Positions 13,201 to 25,200 of a stretch of DNA of 64,000 bases are shown piece by piece; position 1 is the first letter of the stretch, and every line of letters begins with the position of its first letter. A program made the translations under genes and the position numbers. The notes beneath the pieces are model-generated. The model saw only the letters and a list, made by a program, of their open reading frames with translations. It did not search any database and was not told where the DNA came from. Source of the DNA: Fasciola hepatica (lineage: Eukaryota; Platyhelminthes; Trematoda; Plagiorchiida; Fasciolidae); the NCBI GenBank assembly GCA_948099385.1, contig CANUEZ040000179.1, forward strand, positions 10,434,001 to 10,498,000, in the 5' to 3' direction.

Positions 13201-16200
13201 CGGTCCTGATTATGCTGCGCGACGATCGATGCAGTATGGGATTCTTTGTAGTCGTGCAGTTCATTAGAGATGTTGGACGGGTACTGCTAGGGTATCCAGC
13301 CGCAAAGGAGGAGAACGATTAGGGTTCTCATCCAAAGCCTTTAGTTTTAACAAGAACCTATCCGCAAGGCAACGGGATGGCTTAGTAGAAGCTCATTTGC
13401 TTGGATCAATTATTCTTCCACTGATTTTGCCGATTGAGTTGCCAGCTCAAATCAACCCCCAACCTGGCGGACCAGGAGACTGGACTTTGTCTGACCTCTA
13501 CCCATTGTCCTGTTAGGTATGATTGTATCTCCGGCTTAAAGAAGCCATCCTGTATAGCTCTTTGGGTCATAGAGGCGCGCAAGCCATCACACCACGTCAA
13601 GGTGCAGTCTCGTCGTGATGGGACAACCGGCCACCAAACCTTAAGACTTTAAGCGGAGAACCACATAAGATCCCAGTAGATCAGGTGCGGTAAGGACCTG
13701 GACGACAGTGGATTACTGTCTACCACAAAAGTAACCGATGATGGTGGGGATGATATGTGTTAAGCAGACTGGATGGTAGTTATTGGCGATCGCCTTTGAA
13801 CAAAGAAACAACGATTGCCTTTTCCACTCTCCGGATATTCTTCTCCGTTTTATTGCATGTTTTCGCATGAGTACCATGAAAGGGGTATACTCGATTGCCA
13901 AAGAGGCCTATTGCTTTGTTCGGGGTAACCGGCAACCAGTCCTCAAGACTTGGAATGGCAGAGAGCCACATAAGGTTCCAATAGATCAGGTATGGTAACG
14001 ATCCGGACAACAGTGGATTACTATCTACCAATAAAGTAACGGTGATGGCAGGGATTCGAACTTCCAACCTCAGAGGTGGGGAGTAAACTCCCTAAGCCGC
14101 TCAACCCACCAACGAATTGAAGTTACTTGATGATGTATATCGTCCGTGTATGACGACTGATAAGTTTTAGTTTAGCGCAGTGCTTCAGCTACCTGCTCGA
14201 CAGACTCACAGAATGGCTTGATGACGGTGTTTATATATTTGTGTATATAAATATATCCGGTAGAATGCGTCCTTTTGAGAGACTTGAATGTGTCGGCTGC
14301 CGGATTTTGGAAGATGTACTTCGGATAGGAAAACAACGTCAATTCTCTAGCCATAGAGTGTGCGCATGGTAATGCGCATGCTACCTGCATCTAGAAGAAT
14401 TCGCACGTTTCAGCAAGCTTTGTAGACTCTTAACCCTGTGTGGGTTTAGGCTTCCAGCTCGTGTTTGGGTCACCACAACCACTGGGGCAGCAGGGGTGCG
14501 TTGCTTACCTAGGACGCCGTAGGATGATCAGAGCGAATTGTAGAGGCTAAATCCATGGATGCACTTGGGAATAGTATACAAAGTGTCGTCCTCAGCTTCA
14601 CATGCTGATCGCCGTCTTGCTGAGGTCTTCAGGCCTTGTTTACCCTCAACCTGATTTGGTAGATAGTAAATGACCCAATTTTAACATTCAATTTTCAGTC
14701 TCTTGTCGATTGCCGGGCATTTGCCTCATTGTCCCTATTCTACCGCCATTATTTCGGGTTTTGTTCCTTCATGCTTGCTGTTCCTTTTCCCATTACTTTT
14801 CAACGCCAGTCCCGAGCACAGGCAGCTGGCCACTCTTGTTAGGTTTCTGTCGCTCGATCTCGGACTTCGACCTTTCGGTCTTCTTCCCTCGGACGGTAAG
14901 TTGTGAAACACCCTTCCCCTCTCTGTCTTTCCGCCCACCTACAAACTTTCATTTTTCAAAAGCGGAACCAACAAACTGATTTTGGTGTGGATGTTCTCTA
15001 CAGACTTCTCTTACAGTATGTTTTCGAACTATGGATCTACCCCTTTCACAGTAATCCACTTCATGTTTAATAAAAAGAGATGGAAGGTACTTTAGGGGGT
15101 GCGACAGTCTACCAACTCAGAGATGCCACTCCTGTCAGGTACCCCATACACTCCATCTTATGTAGTGTAAAATATTATCTTTATCCGTTCATTGATTTCT
15201 GTTTAGTTTACCTTTTGTTATTCATTGTCAGTCTTCTTTCACTTTATGTAGAGCCGTCGATAATGTAGCTGCCCAAGACCCCGATTTACGTGCCCGAGCG
15301 CATCGGTTGAACAATCAGGCAATTACTCAACTACGCAGACTGCAAAATTTGGGCATGCGTGTGCAGCAATTCGTCCGAACCGCAGATGTTCCGGATGACT
15401 CACAAAAGGATGGTAAATATGCTCCCCCTCTAGTAGATTTTGTTAATGCTGGTAAGTGGATTCTGTTAAACGTTTGATTATTTTCCCACTTCATGAGCAA
15501 GATAACTCAGAAAATAAGGTGAACTAAACGAACTCCACTGTTTTTGTGTTTGGTAATGTAGACTGAGCTAAAACCCCAGAATTGAGTCCATAAAACGCGT
15601 CTGAAATCCGTCAGTCAGTTTTCGGGATGGAGACAGAGGGAATCCTCCCACATTAACCTTTTCACAAACAACCAGTTAGCATAAACTTATGTTCCCTTTT
15701 GAATATGCTGTCGTTCATCTAGTCCAGCGTAGCAATAGAAAGCGAATGCTATAACTCGGATTTCCTCCAAAACACGCGATAGACCAAAGGCAAACCAGTT
15801 GAGTTTATCTTCAACAGAATCACCTCTTTTCAGAGATGGAGGTAAAGCTTTGGTTTCGGACTTGAAAAACTTCTCTGGATGATCTAGGATAGTAAACAGA
15901 TTCCTAGAAAATGGTAATTGTGCCAGTTCGCAAGAAATCTTCCAGACTTCGGGTCTGCTTGCGGAAGATATTCGTCGTCTTGAGATTTTCGACCACCGAT
16001 GTTCGCGTAGTATTGCTAAGATTGGGTGGAATAACCAAGTGAGCAATGCTGAGGTCAGAAAGCGAGAATTGGGTACTAAATTAGAGAGCGTTCTGTCATA
16101 GCGTATGCAACTTAGTAGACTTCGTTGGTTGGGGCACGTGTTAATCTAGGTCACACAGCTTTCCACTATTTTCTAGTTCGACGCCCACATCCTGAAGGTT

Positions 16201-19200
16201 TCGCAAACGCATTCTCCATTATCTCGTTCATGACGAAGTTAAACAAGAAGGGAGGACTCGGACATCCTTGTCAAATACCGCTGGTTGTTTCGAATGGACT
16301 AGATAGTTCACCATGAACCCTTACGCGGCCAGAAGTATGAGAGTACGATGATCTCAGTAGATTCATGAACTTCCGGAGCATAGCTTTTCGTTGAAGAGCA
16401 CTGAAGAACGCTGTCCGGTGAACTGAATCGAATGCGCTTTTCAGATCCAAGAAAACCATTATTGTTGGTCGATGGTGTGCGCGACGCACCTCAAGTAATT
16501 GGCAAAGAGTGAAAATCTGGTCGACACATCCTCGACTTGGGCGGAATCGGGCCTGTTGTTCGCGGGCGTTACTCTCGCGAGCCGGTGTAAAACGATGTAG
16601 CAGAATCGAGGTTAAAACTTTGGTGACTGTCGGAATTAAGCTGGTCCCACGGTGGTCACTACTGTCACTGCGTACTCCTCTTTTGACGATTGGAACAATC
16701 AGTGACTCGCCCCATAATAACGGAAAACGCTCCTCATTACACTGCCACGATTCATAGTCGTAAGTGGTCTAGTCAAAGCATTTCCAACCCGTTCGAAAAG
16801 AGCTGGAGGGAGTTCTTCAGGACCGGCCGCTTTCCCTCGCTTTAGCAATCGAATGCCCGGCTCTACTTCTGCTTCCAATGGGGGCTCAGGTGATACTCCT
16901 GTCAAGGAATCGCAACTTTTGACAGAAATAACTACATTAGCGTGCGGTTCTTTGGTGTTACCTCATTAAGGGGGCTACCAGAGAAATCGGTTTCTTTTTT
17001 CCACTTCTTGTATACAAACAGCCAGAGCCGTATTCGCATTCGAACTCTTTCGTTTTCTTTGTGACTTCTTACTTTGCTTTCGGCTCTTTTTCACTTTATG
17101 CCCTCAACTCAACGATACTGGAGGGTAACAACCAAAACCAGAACACAAGTACAAGACCAGTGGTTGAATAAACTGGTCTGGTTGACAGATTTCACGGATC
17201 TTGCCAAAACCTCCTTTCACACCGTTTTTATGATTATTCGTACACTCCGTTGCAATGACACGTGAAGCATGGTACTGAACCCTGTGAAACGTATCTCATT
17301 TGTGGGTAATTCAATAAACTTTCGAAGTTTTCACTTTGTGACCAAGACCGAAACTCTACAGAATGTAAGAGACATTTTCAATGAATATACAAAGTAAACC
17401 CTAATGTTTTACGTCATCATATTTGATAGCCAGATGGAATCTCTGCCGACTCACTAAAATTGTTGGAACTTTTATAGAGCCCATCGAAACGTTTCACTCT
17501 TCTTCGAATAAACTTCGGAATCATTTGTTCATAGTTGTTGTAGTATCTATGTTTGTGAACGCTTATTCTTGAGATCCGCGTAACTGAGTCATGTGTTTTT
17601 AAGATTATTCCTGATAAATTCTTTCCATCCAATTATGCGATGCGCTTGTGCAAATTCCGTTTTGGTCACGTGAGTTCAGTAATTGTGGTTTGCATCTCAA
17701 TCGTTAGTACTTGAGTTACACCGACAGGACCCTTTGTTTTCGCTGATTTCGCTTATGATGAAATTATCCACACCTTAGCTATCCTTCATATTGGAGAAAG
17801 AAATCATTTCACATCACTTTATGAGAAGTGTATATTTGTTAATTCTGCGCACGGAATTAGATTATCTAAAGATTGCCATTCCCGGTCTTGACCGTACAAT
17901 GGATTTACGCTTAAAGTACCGATTCCAATCCAATGAAAGACCAGACTGTCTCGTCGCACGGTACTATTAATAACGCAAACGATCAATGTAGTATACTGTA
18001 CAAACCTCAAGTTGTGAGCTATCTTGTCGTCAACGTTATCCGAAGGCACTGAAATACAGTGCGTCCTACAGAAACAAACATTAGGTAATAGTTCACATTA
18101 TACCAGGACGTAACAAGACAGGAATTCGCTGAGTCTAGGCAAGAAGCAGTCGAAAGAATGCACACGGCACAACGAGGCTGGCTAGCTGTTTATGAAGCTC
18201 AAGAATCAAAACGGTTTTCACCCTGGCGATGCCCGTCCAACATGTCCCATAAGCTGCATGAATCTACGCGAGGCTCGCCCTGCTGTTTAAGGCTGTACGA
18301 CGAGTGTGCCCACGTGAGAAAGCATTACGCAAGCTGGGCCTAGCTCCGTCTGATTAGGAATAATGCATATGTGTGTAAGTGTGTGGGTGGGGGAGGGGCT
18401 CATACGGAGCACCAACCGAAAGAAAACGTTTATGCGTGTGAAATTAATCACAGTATAGAGTGCTCAAGTAGTTGCACGTGTTCTGGACTGGACGAAATGA
18501 GCCAAAAGAGCTTAACTGCCTACACAGTTTGTTTCCGAGCCCACAGGTGAGGATCACAGGCGAATAATCACGGTTTCAGCTGTGGCTAGAACGCAACACT
18601 TGGCGAGTCTTGAATGCTTACCCTGAGCTTCTTAAATGTCTCGAAAAGCGTTGATCACTTCCGTTGAGTGGTTTGACTTAGCAAGGTGTGAGCACACAGC
18701 ACTCATAATGGTCTTCATTGCCCCCGTGTTCAGGCAAGCCCGGTGGTGTTCACGAACGCGTTCGAATAAGCACCTGTTCGTGCGACCAATGCACCTGGTC
18801 TCACAGGAACAGGTGAATGGATACACACAAAAAGAGATTGCGGAATTCGGCACCATATCCTTTAGTCAAAAACACAGTCGGTTTGAAACCGAACAAAATT
18901 CCTAACTGCGTGGCGTGGAATGTTCTGTTGATAACTCCTGATGATCTTCGTTGAATAATTTGGGCTTCTGTATCGCCTTTGAACGGCAAACACACATATA
19001 AAGGTTTCTTTGTGACTGCTATGTCCTTTGGTCCCTCTTCATTTCCTTGCATCGTCCTGTCTGGAGATCGTTCAGAAAAAGAAGCTCATTCTTTATTGTT
19101 TATTCGGAGCAAATTTTTTTCTTGCTTTGTTAACCAATCAACGTATTTTGGGGTTACAAAACTGTAAATGTGTGTATTACCCGTTCCACGTAGCTTTTCC

Positions 19201-22200
19201 ATGCACGGATAAGTGAACGGAGCAATCACTGTGACGACTTATGCATACGTCTAAATACGACAGACTGTTGCCCTTTTCCTCTAAAGTAAATTTGACATTT
19301 AGATGGGCAGTGTTAGAGCTGTTAAGAAGTAGGTTTGTGTCCATATTGGTGTCTACCACACATATGATGTCGTCTGCTTATCGTCTATACACGGTAAAAT
19401 CTCCGATCATGGACTCAAGTTTTGCCATGAAATATCAGCAAACAAGGGTCCCAAAGGCGATCCCATTGCCACTCCGTCCTTCTGACGACAAATTTCACCA
19501 TTTAACTGAAATTGGATATCATGTGTGCAAGCAAATAGTAACTGTTTCAATTCATCCAACTGGATACCGAAATCGATCTCGTTGTCCTGAATGTATTGGC
19601 ACAGGTAGTTGATTGTTTCACCATTCGGGACATCTGTGAACAGCGAGGTAACATCAAGTGATATTTGCTTTTCTTCTAGAACCAGGTTTCTCAGTTTCTA
19701 TCATACCAAATGTATCTTTTAGACTGTGTCTGGAAATTGTCACTCTTACCGGTTCCAATAAGCTAGTCAACCACTTCGCTACTGTGTGATGGTCTGTATT
19801 CGCGACATTGGTAACGTGTTCACAAACGTGGATTTCGGCTTCTGTAATTCATACGAGGAGGACAGAACAAGACCTGATAGCTGATCAAACAGGCTCTCAG
19901 ACTCAACCTCCATATCCAGTTCGATATTTTTAGAATTCCGAACGTCTGCATTGGTATTGGTCACTCGATCTTACGCAGTCCCAATATGGTGATGACCAGT
20001 GATAAGCCATGAAGACGGATTGAATACATTGATGAACGGCAAACTGGCAGCAACTGTAGAATTGCGGCAGATTGGGCAGCAGCGTTCGACAGATAGTTAT
20101 AGCAGTTGGAACTGGTACTGAATGTAAATATTAACATAATTCCAAGCAAAACGTACGATCAATTATGATAACACGACACTTTTGGTCAGGAACAGACAAC
20201 AGGGGCAGTCATAAAGTGAATTTCTGTAAGAAAACATGCAAAATGAGAAAACGAATATGACTTACAGAGCGCGGTAGACAGCGTACGGTTCTGTGACGTT
20301 CAAAAGTTAAACAGCGCGCTTGCGTTAAATGGAGATCAGAAAGGCAGGTAGATGAAGGCCAATGGGGTGTGTGCAAGCGACCGTACGCGATTAGCGGAAG
20401 GGTAGGGTGGTAAGCTAGAGCCAAAAAGGTTAGCGGCCACTTTCAGTGGAAAATCGTTTCATGTAAATAAACACATGACATTTAAACAATGGTTGGAGAG
20501 TAAGATACTGCGAACGGTGACGGAAAATAGGCGGAAATACGATCAAAACTATGTGCTGAGCAAAGCTAAGAATACCAGTACACAAAAAGAGTTTGGGCTA
20601 AGAATAATGTTACTTGATGATCAAAAAGAACAAACAGTATTATTAGTTGGACAGCAAAAGGAAATGGTCCTCACAAAAGTATGAGTATGTGAACATAGGA
20701 TCTGCACCCCACTCACAAGTGACGCAGATGTGTGTGTGAGAGAGGGAGAGAGAGAGAGAGAGCGTGAAGACAATTCCATGGGGAGATGAGTAAAAGGAGA
20801 GCGGCTTATGTGTACACAAGCGAACTGAGTCAGAAGTATGTGTTCAGATAACAAGCGACGGGTCCGTCGGACGAGTTGCATGATCAGTCAGACCGGCGTG
20901 AGCCGAACCACGCATAAAACCCACAACTGAAGGGAAAATGGTGAGTGTCAAAGAAACCAAACCTGGCCCTGTTGGAGTGGAAACAGTCTGCGAAACAGAA
21001 TCAACGATATTTTTTGCGGAAGTCGCCATGTGCGGGTGCATCCTTTAGCATCGTGCGTGCATGGTTCTCACAAATTTGCTTTCCCTTTAGGCAGTGGGAA
21101 TTCTTCTCACGTAAGTTCTTTTTAGTTTTTCTCTCCACTGAACCCCAATTCAGATAAAGATAGTCATTTATCATAGGCGTTTCTACTATTCCTCCCCTCG
21201 ATCGGATACACAGAAAAGAGCCAACAAATGAAGCAAGTCCAACTTCCACCGTTCCACGCGGAAATGGACGAGCAGCGCGCTCACGAAATGGAGCAACTCG
21301 AATCGGATATTGTCCAAGTGAACGAACTATTTACCACACTGGCCACATACGTGCATGATCAAGGCACTATGGTCGATTCGATTGGACAAAATATTGAGGT
21401 GGCCTATGAAAAAGTGAGTTGGTGCGCTGTAGAAAGAGCCTTTCCACGATCGATCTTGTTTTTGCACAGTTGTCTGTCCTCTGATGGAGTTCGACATCTT
21501 GATTGACCTGTCCCGAAGGTTGATGGATGAATTTTACTCGATTTTGTTAGCATTTCCAATTCATTCAATCACTCCGTGTACAGTAGTTCTTTCGTAGTCA
21601 CTTTGTTGTAATACACAAGATGTGCCAGATGCTCCAGTTCGTTTATTCGAAAGGGAGTCAATAGGATATAACTAAAAATATTTACGTCAAGTAGATCCAG
21701 TCACCATAGTCTCATTAAGCTCATTCTGTGTTGTCCATTTGACTCCATGACATTTTGGTTCGCTCCGACATCAATAATTCATGTCGACCGAATTTCTATT
21801 CACGAGTCGTATATAACAGATCACTACAGCTTCCGCCGATGTAGTGTCTATTTCAGACGTGAAAAACGTTTTAGGAGACTTGTCAATGTCCATCTAAACT
21901 GCATTCTGCATCGGACTACTTTTGTGCTTCCCAGTAGGCAAATTATCGAAAAATTCCACTTGGGCTGGGAACGTCCGGCCTGATTGCCTAGACCGCATAT
22001 TTTGCATACTGACAGAATTCTCGCCAGTAAAAGCTGCCGTGAAATCAAGATTATCGGCAGATAGATATCAAAATGTAATCGGTTCCTCGGAAGTCTGCAA
22101 GTTATGAAGCCAGTGGTCCAAATTGCTCTCCGATAGTCACGTTGCATGTGGTAACAAGTTAATGTTATTAATACCAATTCCGCCTGAATATATCGGAAAA

Positions 22201-25200
22201 TTAAACAATTGAATCTGTAGAATGAAAAATATGATCCGTTTGGTGCATATTAAATACCTCGAAGGCATGAAGAATCTTATTTCAAAAGATCCCTGGTGTG
22301 AACCATGATGAATATTACCACTCAGAGCAAATCAGATACTGCAGCCTCTTTAATGCCATATTTATTTCTATCACTCATCGGGAACTGTGGATGTTTCATT
22401 ATGTGCTATGAGACTCCAAGGGTCAGTCGGCGTTCGAAAGGACAGTTGTGTTAAACGCAATTTGTTCGTGATCTCGGCGCACGCCCCAACGGACTGCAGC
22501 TCAGACTTGCAGAAAGATGAGTTCTATGATGAACTCGCCACTCTCGTTCGCAGCAGTAAAGGTTCTGACATTGTAGTGATAGCTGGTGACTTCAATGCAC
22601 AAGTTGGCAAACTTAGTGCATCAGAAGCCTGTTTAGGTGGGCGTTGTGCCTTACCCGCTGAGCGCACAGATAACGGGGATAGGCTTCTCCAATTTTGTGC
22701 AGACAATCGATTGTTCTTGTCTATTACAAATTTCCGACACAGCTCGCGTCGCACAGCGACATGGCGCTCTAACTCTACAGGTACTTTTAGTCAAATTGAC
22801 CATATCGCCGTAAGCTACCAGTGGCGAGGTTCTGTTCAGAACTGTAGATATTACTGGTCCACGTACGTAGAGTCGGACCATGCCTTAGTTTTAATGCGAT
22901 TATCTCTCCAGCTCCATGGCCATCGTCGCAAACCGGATTAGCCGTGCAACGTTTGTGTGATCCAGACGTTTGCACCCGGTATGAGCAGAAGTTAGCACAT
23001 GAGCTAGGATCCACGGAGAACAGTAATGTAGATGAGCATTGGGCTCATATCAAACAGGCGATGCACTTTGCAGCAGGTTTCGCCTGTGGTCCTCGATCCG
23101 TTGTCCATCAGAGACACTGGATCTCGCAAGAGTCGCTGAGTATAATGGAGCAAAAGCGTCAGCTCTCGAACCGTAAGGAGATGAATAAAATGCGGAGAAA
23201 GCTGCAAAGACAAGTTACGCGAAGCCTTAAGAAGGATCGTAAAAATTGGTGGGTCAATGTCGCCGAAGAAATGGAAGTGGCAGCTGCTTCAGGTAACAGT
23301 CAAAGACTGTTCAAACTTATTCGTGATACCGGTGGACGGCGAACTCAGGTCAGTGAAACGATTTGCAATAGGAATGGAGAACCCATCCACAACAAACAGC
23401 AAAGGCTTGACCGATGGGCCAAGTACTTCAAGGAACAGTTTAGCTGGCCGCACGCTAGTGTAGTTACTCCCGTGTCAACAACTGTGACTCCTTGGGTGGT
23501 ATCACTTGAGCCCCCATCAGAAGTAGAAGTAGAGTCATGTATTCGATTACTAAGGCGGGGAAAAGCGGCAGGTCCCGACGAACTTCCTCCAGTTCTTTTC
23601 AAACTGGGTGGTGAGGCATTGATAAAATCACTAACCGCCTTGCTCCGTGACATTTGGAACGAGGAGCGTATTCCGTTAATATGGAGCGAGTCATTGATTG
23701 TTCCCATCTTCAAGAAGGGAATACGCAATGACTGCAGTAATCACCATGGGATTAGCTTAATCCCGATAGTCGCCAAAGTATTAGCTTCGATTTTGCTGCA
23801 CCGTCTTACACCGGCTCGCGAGAGGAATGTCCGCGAACAGCAGGCAGGATTCCGCCCAGGTCGAGGATGCATCGACCAGATTTTTACTCTTCGCCGACTA
23901 CTTGAAACGCGTCACACGCACCGCCGACCAACAATAATGCTTTTCTTAGACCTGAAAGGCGCCTTCGATTTAGTTGATCGAACATCGCTTTTCAGTACTC
24001 TTCATCGAAAAGGTATGCCCCAGAAGTTCGTGAACCTAATGAGATCATTGTATTCTCATACTTCTGGCCGCGTAAGGGTTTACGGTGAACTATCCGATCG
24101 GTTCGAAACGACCAGTGGTGTTCGGCAGGGATGCCCTTTGTCTCCATTCCTTTTTAACTTCGTCATGGACGAAATAATGGAGAGTGCTTTGCAAAATCTT
24201 CAGGATGTAGGCGTCGAACTAGGAGATAGTGAAAAGCTATGTGACCTAGATTACACAGACGACGTTGTATGCTTGTTCGAATCCACGAAACATGCTCAGC
24301 GTGCACTAGATAATCTCGCAAGAGCTGTAGCTCCATTCGGCATGCGTTTTGCACCTTCAAAGTGCAAGGTGATGTTACAAGACTGGACGTCAACGAGTAC
24401 GCCAATGCATACACCATGGCCTCCGTCGTATCCTGTTTGCAAAACGGCCATCTGAATTTCCAACTGACACACTGCTGATCATTTAATGTTAGTCTCGTGA
24501 TTGTAATGATTCAACTCAAAAGGTTTATCAATTTATCAAATAGCGATGGATGATAATCACTACACACGTGGCGGTTCTCCCTCTCAGTCGCGCCGAAGTA
24601 ACTACGTTGAAAAACAATAAAAAGTGGTATTCAATATTAAGGATAGTCAGGTTGTGTTGGTCTTCAAAATGATCGTTTGATCGTCATCCAACTCTAAAAA
24701 GAACCAATGGCGGTCTCTAGTGATTGATATCGGGGTTTTTAACCATGATTCCTTCATGCAATTTTAATAAATTACCTCAACATCCTGCAATAGGATCGAA
24801 ATAACCAGACATATTTTCACCCCAAGATCGTCTCGATTCCGAGCACTCCGAACAATAGATTGTCTGTCTGTTAGACGTTGTGTGGTTGGACCTTCTCAAT
24901 TTGTTTGATTCAACCAATTCAATAAGGGTTTCACTATTCATCAAGTTCTCCATGATAAACAGTTTGTCAATTTGTGAACTACGTTGCCCATGTTAGGTAG
25001 CAAACCATCGAGGAAGAACGGTAGTTATTCATTCAACACTCGGCAAACTACACACGCGGTGGTTCACCCTTGCAACCTCCTTAGAGGGACTACGTTGAGA
25101 AATAATAAAAAGAGATAAATAATAGTGCTCCGATTCACGTTTTGTTGAAGCGACAGACTGTCAAAATATTGACACTTCTATAAAGCACAAAACTGTTCAG

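Noticed and set aside
13000..13616. HDV-like ribozyme at the 5' end of RTE-1
   Set aside because: RTE elements can carry such ribozymes, but I could not identify the required nested double-pseudoknot pairings by eye.
24385..24455. C-terminal extension of the RTE-1 RT frame
   Set aside because: Similarity to other RTE-1 copies ends at 24384; the last codons are read-through into flanking DNA.
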